DNA from: Gadus chalcogrammus
Taxonomy: Eukaryota > Chordata > Actinopteri > Gadiformes > Gadidae
Length of the DNA stretch: 64,000 bases
Assembly: GCF_026213295.1 (NCBI RefSeq)
Contig: NC_079419.1
Coordinates: 25,039,111 to 25,103,110 of the forward strand
Direction: 5' to 3'
Under the pieces are notes generated by a model. It did no database searches. It saw nothing but the letters and a program-made list of their open reading frames with translations, and was not told the origin of the DNA. This document shows, piece after piece, positions 45,546-57,704 of the stretch; within the stretch, counting starts at the first letter, position 1; each line of letters begins with the position of its first letter. The position numbers and the translations under genes were made by a program.

Positions 45546-46499
45546 ATGGCAGACCAAAGTGGTCCACGGCGTACTGAAACTGCACCATTCAGTCCGATTA
45601 GGGGACTCATCTCGGACTCAGACTCACAGAGTTACCCTCCTCTGGAGCCTCAGGAAGACCTCCAGACTGTTGGCCACCAACTGCACCATTCAGTCCGACA
45701 AGGGGACCCGATTCGGCCTCAGAAGCCAAGTGGTCCCGCTCCCCTGGATGATTCTCAGGACCTCCAGACCGTTGGCAACCAACCGCACCACTCAGTCCGA
45801 TTAGGGGACCCGTTTCGGACTCAGACGCGAAGTTGTCCCGCTACTCTGGAGCTCCGGGAAGACCTCCAGACCGTTGGCACCCAACCGCACCACTCAGTCC
45901 GATTACGGGACCCATTTCGGACTCAGACGCGACGTTGTCCCGCTACTCTGGAGCTACAGGAAGACCTCCAGACCGTTGGCACCCAACCGCACCACTCAGT
46001 CCGATTACGGGACCCATTTCGGACTCAGACGCGACGTTGTCCCGCTACTCTGGAGCTACAGGAAGACCTCCAGACCGTTGGCACCCAACCGCACCACTCA
46101 GTCCGATTACGGGACCCATTTCGGACTCAGACGCGACGTTGTCCCGCTACTCTGGAGCTACAGGAAGACCTCCAGACCGTTGGCACCCAACCGCACCATT
46201 CAGTCCGATTAGGGGACCCATTTCGGCCTCAGACGCTACGTTGTCCCGCTACTCTGTTTGTAATGCTCATACACCTTTCTTATACTCAGTGGGACCACTG
46301 TCCTTCAACATGGGGCCTCAAAACGGTATCACACGAAGCCCATAAAATTACAGTGAGCCACCTGCTAAATTTCTTGTTTACTAGACCCCTGGTAGATATT
46401 ATGACCCCTGGGAGTCTAAACATAACCCATGGGAGTCTAAACATAACCCATGGGAGTCTAGAACTTTTGTACTGTAGCGACCCTGGGACAGTTAAATAG
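45546..46499 (+). CDS. Transposon-borne ORF with tandem 34-residue repeats (unknown function)
   Basis: 317 codons starting MADQSGPRRTETAPFSPIRG. Most of the protein is a 34-residue tandem repeat (102 bp) of the type LRDPFRTQTRRCPATLELQE then DLQTVGTQPHHSVR; the last full copies are almost identical, the N-terminal ones degenerate. The C-terminal ~85 residues are unrelated (Leu/Tyr-rich, ending GTVK). No transposase, DDE triad, zinc finger or membrane segment is visible. The repeat is also open in the other two frames (45833-46345 and 45874-46212), because a 102-bp stop-free unit keeps every frame open, so the open length is weak evidence of translation. I do not recognise a family. Confidence 0.4.
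   Translation: MADQSGPRRTETAPFSPIRGLISDSDSQSYPPLEPQEDLQTVGHQLHHSVRQGDPIRPQKPSGPAPLDDSQDLQTVGNQPHHSVRLGDPFRTQTRSCPATLELREDLQTVGTQPHHSVRLRDPFRTQTRRCPATLELQEDLQTVGTQPHHSVRLRDPFRTQTRRCPATLELQEDLQTVGTQPHHSVRLRDPFRTQTRRCPATLELQEDLQTVGTQPHHSVRLGDPFRPQTLRCPATLFVMLIHLSYTQWDHCPSTWGLKTVSHEAHKITVSHLLNFLFTRPLVDIMTPGSLNITHGSLNITHGSLELLYCSDPGTVK
45890..46260. repeat. 102-bp minisatellite inside the TTAA element
   Basis: The CCGATTACGGGACCCATTTC block recurs at 102-bp spacing (45901, 46003, 46105 region), with degenerate copies on both sides. The array units carry about three copies. Confidence 0.92.
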
Positions 46500-47519
46500 T
46501 TTGTGTGTTATGTGTTACATTATATTTCGTTGTCCGCTATGCCAGTTATTCTATGTGCATGTATTGTAATGTTCTTCTTGTCAATCAGCGTGGGGGCGAA
46601 TCATTAGGTCAGCTGGGGGAGGGACTTGGAAGAACAGGAGGGTGGGGGCCTGCACGCGAGTGAGACCGTGTCGGGGGTTGCCGGGGTAACCGGGGTTTGT
46701 TTAATGTCGGTTTTCTGCCGTTGGTTACAATGTTACGGGTTTCAGTGACCTGGTTTTGGTTCATTAAAACTACCTTCAACTACTAATGACTCGACATCAT
46801 TATGTCACCGGCGAGGTCGTTACAGTACTCTAAAAAATAACGCTTAGTTTTGTACTCTAAAAAATAACGCTTAGGGGGTGGGGCATTGGAGGAAGGCGGG
46901 ATGATTTGAATGTGCTGTAATTCTCAAATGCAACAAAGGTGAGAGTCCCTTTAATAGCACTTTTCAAACCTATTAATTTGGCTCTGTTGTCTACGGTATC
47001 ACGCTGTGTCTCCGGCGTCATGTCGTGTCTATGCTCCACAATTTATATTCCAGTTGGCATTCGATCATGCAATGCACAGACTGTTTATGAAACACGTTGG
47101 CTATGTGTGTTTATCAGTATGGCATTATCAGCCACTTATTAAACAAGCTGAACGGCTGATAAGGGACGGATTCAATGAGAGAATTCATTCTAGCAGCATC
47201 ACTCATAGAGGACCCGGACAGGCTAAGACCTGTTGGATAAAACCAATAGTTAATTACAAGCAAACAATAAGCTCTGGTGGCATCCGCCCAACAGAAGAAT
47301 GAAGCCTGGTTCAACATTTTAAACGATTTACAACTGCCGCCCTGGTAGGTCATTAAGAGTGTAGCGCGGTCGCAGGGAGAGCCCCTCCCCGGTGTTTACC
47401 CAGCAGATCTCTGTCAAGGTGGAAGACAGGTTTTAAAGGAGACGAACCCTGGTGGTTTAATCACAGCTCACAACCACATGCAAACAGATTGCTCTCCACA
47501 GTATCCCCCCCCCCTGACT

Positions 47520-47522
<3 letters not shown>

Positions 47523-47580
<58 letters not shown>
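47523..47580. repeat. (CA)n microsatellite
   Basis: About 29 CA units following a C run. Confidence 0.97.
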
Positions 47581-47583
<3 letters not shown>

Positions 47584-48485
47584 ACCCAGCCCCTTGCTTA
47601 AGGATCATGTCGTGGTTTGGATAGTGACACCTTTAATTACACAATGTGTACAATGGCTACACACGTCAGGGTGTATTGCAGAACACAATGGAAAACAGAG
47701 AGAGGTTTTTGTGTTTGTATTCACAAACACAAAAAAAACCTCTTTTGCAAAGTTGTAATGAACACGTGAGCGCGGAACCGACAACCTCTAACTGAGCCAC
47801 TTCCCAACCAAGTCCATTGATCCTGGACGTTGACTCATGCCTCTGAGGCCATTTGTCGTCCCCCCCCCCCCCTCCCCCCAACACACACACACACAGAGTC
47901 CTTAACACCCAGGTGATCAGAACACATCAGGGTCACCTGCAGTTGGGCCAAGTCGGTGACAGTAAGGTTTCTGTGTTTGGATGTGTGTTTGTGTGCGTGC
48001 GTGTTTGGATTGGCAACAAAATGATTGGGAAACAAATAAATACAAATTAATTGTATTTATTTGTTCACATTGATGATGTCAGCAGTTTAGTCCAAACAAA
48101 TATTAAGGGTGACGGTTGGGGTCCTCGTGCAGATGGCAGCCATCATGGCGATGATGAAAAAGCTTTTGTTATTCTCCGTCTTTCTCAAATACTTGAGTGC
48201 GAATGTTTTCTGTTATGCTTGACGTCTTAGAAGCGGCTAAGTGTGTTCTACCGTAAACACCCTTTGGTTTAAGGAAGGCTATAATTATTACTGATGGCTA
48301 ATGTGTCCTGATGGCCATTACACCCAGCCCCCGGGGGAGGGGCTGGCTGACGTTAAGGGGTCGTGAAGAAGAAGAAAAGAATATTACCTGTTGAAAACAG
48401 AGAGAGCCCTGACAATGGTGTGTTCGCTGCTGTTGTATAATGGCTGTTGTTTATGTTGACAAGGCCTCCCATTCCTCTGTTCCAG

Positions 48486-48550
48486 AGACCCTAATGGACA
48501 GTCGGTGGGCGACCACAGAGCTGGCATGGACCACCTTCCCAGAGAGCGGG
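48486..48550 (+). CDS. ephb3: ephb3 exon 2: N-terminus of the ligand-binding domain
   Basis: 65 nt between acceptor TCCTCTGTTCCAG and donor GTAGGT. With the G from exon 1 it reads ETLMDSRWATTELAWTTFPE then SG, the diagnostic EphB opening of the mature protein (ETLMDTxW.T.ELAW..xPESG). It corresponds to residues 22-43 and ends in phase 0, so exon 3 continues with W-E-E-V-S-G. The donor is followed after four bases by a 120-bp GT tract, unusual sequence for the intron side of a 5' splice site. Confidence 0.95.
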
Positions 48551-48551
48551 G

Positions 48552-48691
<140 letters not shown>

Positions 48692-51186
48692 ATTCTTTGC
48701 TCATCTGGTGTGTGTGTGTGTGTGCGTGCGTGCGACATGTCTGTGGGCTGCTTTGGTTTTGATTTTATTTCTTGTTTACTCCCATTTATATTTCTGTGTG
48801 CTCACTACGAAACATCCACGCAAAGTGTTTCAACAATTTATTTGTGTGTGTGTTTTGTCTCGACTTGTGTTCGATTTTACAGCATGTGTTGTGTGCTGGA
48901 TGAGCCTGTGTCTGCGCCCCCCACTGTTTAATATCTCTGTTTATATAGGGCTGTGTTTGTCTTTGTTTCCCTGGATGCTGGGAGCCAATGGGCAGCGCTT
49001 TGTGAGCCAATAAAGTATAGTTTTAGTATTTAAAATAATAAAAACAAGTTGGCGCTACAGTGCCGGCATTGTCCTGAGACATAGCCCGCGAATCCAAAGA
49101 GCCCCTAATTACAAACACACCTTGATTTAAAAAAAACATAACAATAAAACCTTGATGAGGGAAGAAAAAAAGAAAGGCGAGTAAAGGAAAGTGGTGTCTG
49201 TATCCCCGCGGCCCGCCCACCCTGAAGACCAACTAACCTAAAGCACATGTCTCTCTGTTAGAACCAACAGCCGACAATGCATTACAGGCAGGAGTTAAGG
49301 TTTTCACACGCACACACACACACACGCAGGCACACAAAGCCTCATCCACACACATGCACGCACATGCACACAAACACGCATTCACACATGCACACACACA
49401 CACCTCACCACCAATAGGAATGGTGAGAAAATAAAGCAACATGAATTTGACCCTGGGGCTAACAGCCTGACAGAAGCCCCCCCCCCCCTCTCCACACTCT
49501 CCGGCTGGGGTAATTTGTCTTTGCTACGTGAGCGCAGAGTCAGTCAATGGAAACGGGGTGGGTTGCCATGGAAACGATCTTGTGCAGCCCATCTTCTCCC
49601 CCTCTTCCTCTTCCTCTTCCTCTTCTTCTTCGTCTTCCTCTTCTGAATGTCCCGGCATCAGCTTATAACCGTATAACCTCCATCTTACAAGAAGGCGCCA
49701 CGAACCACTGATACATTCTCCATTAACATATTTGTCAGGTATCGAATCAATGTGGTCTCACTCCCTCGCTCTCTCACTCTCTCTCTCTCGCTCTCTCTCT
49801 GGATAATAAATTGTGCATAAGCTACCAGAACTGCATTGACTTGCATGCATTCTTTTTCTCTGGGTTAAAATAATCAATTGCAAGAAAGCTCCTTCTATAT
49901 GGAAATAAGGCTTTCAAAGCAAGGGGGAGATTATACATGGCAAATTGATTGACTTCTTGCAAGGCCACGTCCACATTGGACCATATTGTTACCTTAACAA
50001 TTATAATATGTTCATAAATTGAACATGACTATTTTTGACAATTTATTTCCATTAATCCTTTTGTCATCGGGTTCATTCTGTTAAATGGATGGGTTTGTTT
50101 TGCATGCATGTACTTTGTTGTGTTGTATTTATATTCTGGTATTGCCCTGTTGTTCTTGTTTATTTCATCCCTCAGTAATCAAGAGACATCTTTGAAATAA
50201 TTGTTCATGATCTCATGATCATTTGATTGGAGAATGTGATAAAGTTACTCCACAGTTTCTATAAATCATTGAATATGCAAATAAAGAAACAATCAAGATA
50301 TCAGCTTACTATTATTTCTGATCTTGAATCAACGAGAGACAGACCACCAACTGAGAGATGGCTGAACTATCTATCTGTCACTCACAACTGCTCACACTGC
50401 TACTCTATAACCATGTGCTACACAACAGATACCCATAGGGTTTAAAGTAATATGTTATATGCCAACTGTACAAGTAGGCACGGAAATAACTATGGCAAAA
50501 ATTAATCACCATTCTCATTTCTAACTTTCTGGGCATTGTTGGCCCTTAGCCCTCATTAAAAGTGAAACCATCACTCTAGCGCTGGTAGCGCAGTGTGGAA
50601 AGCTCTCCAAGAGAGAGACACAGAGTGAGTACAAAGGGTTTCAGAAGCGCTGACATTAAACATTCAGGCATATTTCCTGGCATATTTCTTGCATATTGAT
50701 GCACTGAAGGCAGTCAAGTTCGTCCTTTTGATCTTTTTATTTTTCAAAGCTGGAAAGAATCGCATAGAAAGGCCGCTGCCCTCCAAATCAGCCCAGTTTA
50801 GTAAATATACTCAATGCAAACATTCTGAAGCAAAGGGAGCGAGGGCAAGAATTATGTATTCCACTTAAGTTGAAGACTCTCCGAGTGTTGACATGGTGCA
50901 ATCAGGGGCTGATGACAGCACATACAGAGAAGCCCTTTAATGAATAAACACAAGTGTGCATACAGGGCACGTTGGAAGATAAACTCATTACCCGGACATC
51001 TCTCGGTACCGTCAGCCAAGTTATTATTGGGTCAGGTTTGTTTTTCAACTATGCTTATTAGGCACTGGCTGGTAATATGCTTGATGTAAATAGGCCTATG
51101 TGTTTTGGGTCATATATATATATTTTTTAACAATATCTGTAATTGTGCTGATATAGAAGTTTCAACCAAGATATTTCATTAAACAG

Positions 51187-51440
51187 CCAGTATACTCTTT
51201 TAGTATACTCTTTTAGTGTTCTATTTTCAGTTTACTCTTTTAGTATACTATTTTCAGTATACTATTTTCAGTATACTCTTTTAGTATACTATTTTCAGTG
51301 TACTGTTTTCAGTATACTATTTTAGTATTCTCATATTCACTCTTTTAGTGTACTCTTTTTAGTTTGCTAACTCCAGGATACTCTTTGTGTAAACTTTTTT
51401 AGTATCCTCTTTAGTATACTATTTTCAGTATACTCTGAGT
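51187..51440. repeat. Degenerate AGTATACTCTTTT/AGTATACTATTTTC tandem repeat
   Basis: About fifteen imperfect 13-20-bp units built on TTAGTATACT and TTCAGTATACT. Confidence 0.9.
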
Positions 51441-51506
51441 TTTCAGTGCATAGGAGAATAGTCCTGGTGCTTTTACAATTTTGTTATTTTGTTTACTAGC
51501 CGTTGT

Positions 51507-52809
51507 GTCCTCAGCATTTCTACATCAGGAGATTCGTCCCTGAGGGTGATTCAGACTTGATGCTTTATATGTGTACATCGGTGTCAGTAGTATCAGTAGA
51601 ATCTCTGGCTTGTTTTGGGAGGAGGGGTTACAAGGGGTGGGATATGATGCAGAATAAACGCAGCTGCTGTCACTACTGTGGTTTGACCACAGACAGCATG
51701 GAAGCAGAACGGGCAGATCTCATCACGATCATCTTAAATGTTGCTGCAACGATGCATCGTATACTCCGTTGCATCCACAACATCCAAAGCATAGATGATA
51801 GAATGGAGCATGAGTTAGGGACAAATTATTTATGTTATTATTTATTATTTACATACGACGCATGAAAGAGCCGTCATCAACAAGCCCACTCAAGTGATGT
51901 GAGATATACAGACTTTCTACTTGTCATTTACACATAATGTAATTTACATTTTCTCCAGAGTAAATACTAACTCAGGGGTGGTATTTTTTCAGGAGAATTT
52001 CGGGGTACAAATGTCAGGATATGTTGTTCAGACGTACGGCCCAGCCGGAGAATATCAGGAGAATAGACCAACAGAATATAACATTTAAGATGATCGGGAT
52101 GAGTTTGGCCCGTTCGGCCTCCATGCCTGCCTCTTGGTAGTACAGTGCAGTTACAGCGGCCACACTTATCCCGCCTCTTGCAAACTTATGGTGTGTTCCA
52201 GATGCATTGTACACCACCCGCACGAGTTGCTCTTGTGACGTTATTTCCTGGCTTGTAGCAGTTATAACGCATCAATGTTTGCATCAATATACGACAAGTC
52301 GGGAAAGAACAGTGAATAGCTAGTTATAGTTATCTACATTAGCCTCTTTAGCAAACCAGCTCGAATACAAACCAGATTAAAGCAGCAATGTTATCAGTGT
52401 GTAAGAGCATTTGAAATCGACATTAAAATGACCAACATGGTAAAAAAATAAATAATTAAATACATCTCATTATGGGCGTAGCCACCTTTGTTTGCATAGT
52501 CAAACGGTTAACCTCACTGAACTCGATGGACTCCCACAATCCCGAAATATTAAGACCAAAATGGAGCATGGCTCGGTGAAATGCCGCAAGTAGAGCTGGG
52601 AGATTTTCCAACTTGCAACTCGTGCGGGTGAGTTACGAGCCATCTCAAACACACCATTAGACCCTACGAAATATCCCGCTCCTTGCAAGCCTCCCCCCGA
52701 AACCACCCGGAGATTTGACTGATGTCTGAACGACACCGATGTCCGCATCGGTGTCGCATCAAGTTTGAATCACCCTCAGGGTCGAATCTTCGAAAAAAAT
52801 GCGGAGGAC
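51507..52809. mobile_element. Foldback DNA element with ~56-bp imperfect inverted ends
   Basis: GTCCTCAGCATTTCT ... CCCTGAGGGTGATTCAGACT (51507-51563) pairs with the inverse at 52756-52809. Inner inverted blocks also exist: MEAERADLI-type coding sequence on + (about 51701-51742) and MEAERAKLI-type on - (52125-52080); CCCGCACGAGTTG (52217) versus CAACTCGTGCGGG (52615). No full ORF. Superfamily not assigned. Confidence 0.65.
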
Positions 52810-53147
52810 ATGTCTGAAAACGGCTTTAATTTGCAGCTAAAACCACCATAGCCTTGTGTGCCTTTGTGCTTGTGTGTCTAGGTTTGCATTAATATGTTGG
52901 TGTCTGTTTTTGTAGTTAAAACAGCAGTATTATGTGTTTCTTTCACATTTTATAATTTGTGCATTTCGCCGTGAAATTGAAATTTGGTGGATTGGATTCA
53001 ACATCTGTATGGACCGAACATCTGGCTCCATTGTTTGAAGACCTACTTTCCCCAACCCACATACCCAGTATGCACTCCCAGGTAGCATCACCCCTTGCTG
53101 TTTCTAACATGTGTTTCAAACACGCTTATTTGCTCCTATTGGCCCAG

Positions 53148-53820
53148 TGGGAGGAAGTGAGCGGCTACGACGACTCCATGAGCCCCATCAGAACCTACCA
53201 GGTGTGCAACGTCCGCCAGCCCAACCAGAACAACTGGCTTCGAACCGACTTCATTCCGCGGCGCTCCGTGCTGCGCGTCTACGTGGAGCTCAAGTTCTCG
53301 GTGCGGGACTGCGCCAGCATCCCCAACATCCCGGGCTCCTGCAAGGAGACCTTCAACCTGTTCTACTACGAGGCAGATGGGGACACGGCCACCGACGCCA
53401 GCCCCCTGTTCCGAGAGAACCCCTATGTCAAGGTGGACACCATCGCCCCCGACGAGAGCTTCTCCCTGCTTGAGGCGGGCCGCATCAACACCAAGCTACG
53501 CAGTTTCGGGCCACTCTCCAAGGCCGGCTTCTACCTGGCCTTCCAGGACCTGGGCGCCTGCATGTCGCTCATCTCCGTGCGCGTCTTCTTCAAGAAGTGC
53601 TCCACCACTATCGCCAACTTCGCTGTGTTCCCCGAGACGGCCACGGGCGCGGAGGCCACCTCGCTGGTGATTGCGCCGGGAGCCTGTGTCTCCAGCGCCA
53701 TGGAGGTGTCCGTGCCGCTCAAACTGTACTGCAACGGGGATGGCGAGTGGATGGTCCCGGTGGGCTCGTGCACCTGCATCGCCGGCTTCGAGCCGTCCGG
53801 CGAAAACACACAGTGCCAGG
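53148..53820 (+). CDS. ephb3: ephb3 exon 3: ephrin ligand-binding domain and start of Cys-rich region
   Basis: 673 nt, acceptor TTGGCCCAG, donor GTGAGT; residues 44-267 plus one base (phase 1). Begins [20 protein letters not shown] and includes [45 protein letters not shown], the [13 protein letters not shown] loop, [34 protein letters not shown], and the Cys-rich start [20 protein letters not shown]. Conserved Cys residues for the domain disulfides are all present. This jellyroll domain binds ephrin-B ligands outside the cell. It is strongly GC-rich relative to the introns, as expected for an exon. The frame stays open 189 nt upstream of the acceptor, but that stretch does not resemble Eph and is taken as intron. 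Confidence 0.98.
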
Positions 53821-54644
53821 GTGAGTGTGTGTGTGTGTGTGTGTCTGATTAACTAGACTCCTGCCTGGGTTTTGGTGATTTAGTTAAAGCTCCTTTATAT
53901 GCTCAGTGTCAAGTCATCTGCTACCCCCCCCCCCCCCCCCCCGCCATCCCCACCTCTCTGCGTTTATTGTGTGTTGGCTGAAAAGGATGGGGAGGGAGGG
54001 AGGAGGAAGGGAGAGGAGAGTATGAATTGATGAGGTGTTGCAGAGAAGAGCAGCATACAAATATTGTCCCTCCTCCCTCCCTCGAGAAGGGAGGAGAGGA
54101 GAGGAGCGTGGTTGGGGAAGGAGAGGAGAGATGTGGGGGAGGCTCAAAATGGAGTGCCATTGGTTTGTTGAGAGGAGGCAAGCAGAGTTGTCGTGAAGGA
54201 GAGGTTTTCCAAGGCCGAATACACAGAGAGCTGTTTCTAAAAAACTGAGAAGGAAGGGAGAAAATGTGAGCGACAAAGAAAGAGGTGAGAGAGGAAGGAG
54301 AGAGAGAGGGGATATCTATCAATACAGAGGGAGAGGAGAGAGAGGAGAGCAGTTAGCGAGGGTTAAAGGGTGTGAATTGCCAACGTGTAGAGAGACAGGC
54401 ACAGTGCTAGGCACGAGCAGCGGCAGAGAGGGAGAGAGGGGCTACAGGAAAAAAAGGAAAACAATTTCGCCGTCGCACCTAGGCGGCGGTAGCTCAACAC
54501 GGACCACGGACAGAGCACGACTGCGGCCGCTTGAGGTTCAAGGTTAAAAGCCTTGGGATTCAGGCTAGGTGGTGGTGCTGCTTGTGTCGGTGTTGTGGTT
54601 GCAGAAGTGGTGATGCTGGAGGTGGTGATGCTGGGGTTGATGAT

Positions 54645-54865
54645 GGGGGGGCTGGTGGTGGTGGTGGTGGTAGTGATGGGGGTGGTGGTGGTGGTGGAGG
54701 TTGTAGTGATGGGGGTGGTGGTGGTGGTGGTAGTGATGGGGGTGGTGGTGGTGGTAGTGATGGGGGTGGTGGTGGTAGTGATGGGGGTAGTGATGGGGGT
54801 GGTGGTGGAGGTGGCGGCGGTGGGGGATGGTGGTGGAGGTGGCGGCGGTGGGGGGTGGAGGGAGG
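54645..54865. repeat. G-rich (GGTGGT/GATGGGGGT) minisatellite
   Basis: Repeated GTGATGGGGGTGGTGGTGG units. The transcribed strand RNA is G-rich with GGGGG runs roughly every 20-35 nt and many GG pairs, so G-quadruplex formation is possible. Confidence 0.9.
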
Positions 54866-55207
54866 GATGAGGAGGAAGTGTAATTTCCTCGGCGGCCTAA
54901 CGTTAGTTAATCTGCAGGCAGCCAACACTCATTAACACAACTCACACTGGCCTGAGCCAACATCACTGTGGCAACATTAATCACCCCGACGTTTCATTTG
55001 TTACGGTGGCGGTGGCAGCGGTTGCGGCAGCGGCAACAGAGCTGCTTACGCTTGCACACACACCAGAGAGAGAGAGAGGGGACGGGGAGCGAGATACATT
55101 ATAACATCGAGAGAGAGAGGAAGATGGAGTAAAAAGTAAGGTAGAGAGAGAATAGGAGCAGGAGGATGGAGGAAGTGGAGAGGAAGATGAATGAGAACCT
55201 AAAGGGG

Positions 55208-55211
<4 letters not shown>

Positions 55212-55281
<70 letters not shown>
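55212..55281. repeat. (GA)n microsatellite
   Basis: About 35 uninterrupted GA units. Confidence 0.97.
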
Positions 55282-55286
<5 letters not shown>

Positions 55287-55699
55287 CGGCTTAGGGCGTA
55301 TTTTGTGATGCAGCAGAGAACAGGAACCCCCCCTGCCCACCATAGAGGTTCATGGACTAAAGCCAGGCAGGGTGGGCATCCTGCACTGTTTAAAAATAGA
55401 TAACCAAGAAGAGAAACAAACAAACCTAGGAGGAGGAGAGGATGTGGTGTGTGGGAAGGGGGTGTTATTCAGACCACCGAGGGGAGCAGGGTCGCGGAGT
55501 CCTGTGAATCTCCACCACCGGCATCATCTTCCTCAGCTCAGATTCTTCACCAGCTTCACCAAGTACGATTGGGGGCCGTTACCCTCCGAGATCCCCCTGG
55601 AAGTGACATCCGAATGGAATGTACGTTCCAACTCAAGAACCACTTAGCTTAACTGGTTAATCTTTCCCCTACCTCAACCCCTATGTTTGTCTCTCTCTT

Positions 55700-55995
55700 T
55701 GAATCTCTCTCTTTTCATCTCCCTCCGTCCCCAGCTGTCTCCTCTTCACTCCTTTCTCCCTCTCCATGTCACTCCCTCTCTCTCTCCCTCCCTCAATCCC
55801 CCTTTTCTCTTTATCTCTTTCTTCCTCTCCTCCTCCTCCTCCCTCACTCATCTTTCTCCCTCCCTCTCTCCGCCTCTCTCTATCTATTTCTTCCTCTCCT
55901 CTCCTCTCCCCCTCCCTCAATCTCTCTCCCTCAATCTCCATTTTCTCTTTGTCTCATCCTTCCTCTCCTCCTCCCCCCTCCAACTCTCTCTCCTA
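55700..55995. repeat. Pyrimidine-rich (CTCC/TCTC) block
   Basis: Irregular CCTCTCTCTC and CTCCTCCTCC units over about 300 bp; mirror-repeat character. Confidence 0.85.
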
Positions 55996-56330
55996 ACTGG
56001 TTTTATGAGCCGTCATGCTGGGAGTACAGATGTTCCCAGAGCCACAGTTTTACACAATGAGTCAGGAATGTTGAAGTGTTGGAGGGTGAGTGCTGGGTGG
56101 GTCTTCCTCAGGGGGGAGGGGCGTAAGGTTGCGTCTGTCACTCCGACATCCCTTGCGTGCTAGTTTGCTAACCTTCTAACGTGCTAATGTGCTAATGCTA
56201 GGGCTCCCTTTCGAGGGGCTTCTGATGGTTCTGTGAACTCGCAGACCTATTGATATATTTGTATTTATGTATTTATTTATTTATTTGTGCTATTCTTTTT
56301 TTTGTTCATTTATATTCATAGAAACCTACA

Positions 56331-56609
56331 CAGTGTTTCCCCCAGAAAATGTCTTAGTCAAGGTGGTCAAGGTGCGGGGGGTTGGGGGGGTTCTTCGTTG
56401 AGGGTTTCAGTTCTCAGTCTGCTTTCTGTCCCTAAGAGAGTTTTGGGCTTTGTTAATGCATAATAATTACATTTTTTTTATTACGTTTTTTTATATATTT
56501 ATATATATTTGTAGTATTGTTTTTTTATTTTTTATACATTGGTAGTCAAGGCGGGCCCTATTGTTGTTAAGGCGGCCACCTTAACCATACAGTGCTGGGG
56601 GAAACACTG
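56331..56609. mobile_element. MITE with CAGTGTTTCCCCCAG ends
   Basis: CAGTGTTTCCCCCAG at 56331 and inverse CTGGGGGAAACACTG ending 56609, with AAGGTGG/CCACCTT continuing the pairing. CAGTG ends suggest hAT, but no 8-bp TSD is visible. 279 bp, AT-rich core. Confidence 0.75.
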
Positions 56610-57005
56610 ATATAATATACAAATAACCTTACCCTTTACATATTTTCGATTATTCTAATAATTTTTTGTTTTATTTAATTTATTTCGAATAAATTATTAC
56701 TCAAATTGATAATTGCTAAATATTAAACATTATAATCATAATAAATATTTCTTATTCATGTATATATTTAATGTTTTATGTTTCCATAATATCACCACAT
56801 CTAATTAAATGGTTTGACGTAACATATATAATGTGAATTGGTTGTGTTTTGGCTGGTTTTTTTATCGTGCTGCTGATAGGGATACACGCTGAAGCCACGC
56901 ATATTGAAGGTATATTGAAGGTATATTGCAGGTGTATTGTAGATGCATCATGGTGTGTCTGCTGAGGCCTTATGACAGAAGAAACCATGATTTATTGGTC
57001 AAATG

Positions 57006-57112
<107 letters not shown>

Positions 57113-57548
57113 CCTTGCTCCATTCAGTCCGACAACCACAATCTACTGTCAACAGTCCATCATCGTGATCCTCCTCCTCCCCCTTCTTTCTCTTCTTTCT
57201 CACCCTGGAATTTACCTGTCAGTGTAGAACTCCTTTTTTTGGGAAGATTAATGTCATCTGTTCCAGAGAATGAGAAGAGGAGTGGGAGATGGAGAACTAT
57301 ACAGACAGACAGACCACCGATGGACAGATAAAGCCTCTGATTCAGTCGCAGTCTAACTTCGATCACAAAGAGGTTCCTCCAGAACCAGCAGTGATCCAGA
57401 GCCCTGTTCTGAAGCAGGCGATGTGTGACGGCCCTCAGCCTTCAGTGTGTCTTGACATACGCTTGACAATAACATTGTATGGTTGGATTTTTGTTTTTCT
57501 CCTTCTTCTTTACCTTCGTCTTCCCCCTCCCACCCCATCGGCTCCCAG

Positions 57549-57704
57549 CCTGCAGTCCCGGGACCTTCAAGTCCAAGTATGGCGAGGGTTCCTGCTCCCC
57601 GTGCCCCCCAAACAGCCGGGCTGCCACCCGGGGCGTCAACGTCTGCCCCTGCCTGACGGGCTTCTCCCGGGCCGACAGCGACCCGCCCGACACCGCCTGC
57701 ACCA
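57549..57704 (+). CDS. ephb3: ephb3 exon 4: Cys-rich/EGF-like segment
   Basis: 156 nt (the conserved Eph size), acceptor ATCGGCTCCCAG, donor GTAAGT; residues 268-319. Reads ACSPGTFKSKYGEGSCSPCP then PNSRAATRGVNVCPCLTGFS and RADSDPPDTACT, with the expected Cys spacing of the Sushi/EGF-like stalk that mediates Eph-Eph clustering. Phase 1 at both ends, so skipping would keep the frame. A normal pyrimidine-rich tract (TTCCCCCTCCCACCCC) precedes it, in contrast to exon 5. Confidence 0.96.

Larger units (their letters stand above)
45202..46950 (+). mobile_element. Single inverted copy of the array element, longer form (1,749 bp)
   Basis: TTAA at 45198-45201 and 46951-46954. Perfect 25-bp inverted ends (AGGGACTCTCACCTTTG.../...CAAAGGTGAGAGTCCCT). 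Orientation is opposite to the array units. It carries more 102-bp repeat copies and an extra unique segment (about 46258-46372), and retains C at the array marker site and the full 7-bp duplication, so it looks closer to the ancestral form. Confidence 0.93.

Noticed and set aside
47755..47808. Minus-strand tRNA-like sequence (TGGCTCAGTTAGAGG, GGTTCCGCGC)
   Set aside because: Too short between boxes and no acceptor stem; probably chance or an old SINE fragment.
52959..53147. In-frame open sequence upstream of ephb3 exon 3 as an alternative first exon
   Set aside because: No signal peptide and no Eph similarity; a good acceptor (GGCCCAG) precedes the conserved WEEVSG, and exons 1-2 supply the correct N-terminus in phase.
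53531..53809. Antisense ORF across ephb3 exon 3
   Set aside because: Shadow of the GC-rich coding exon.
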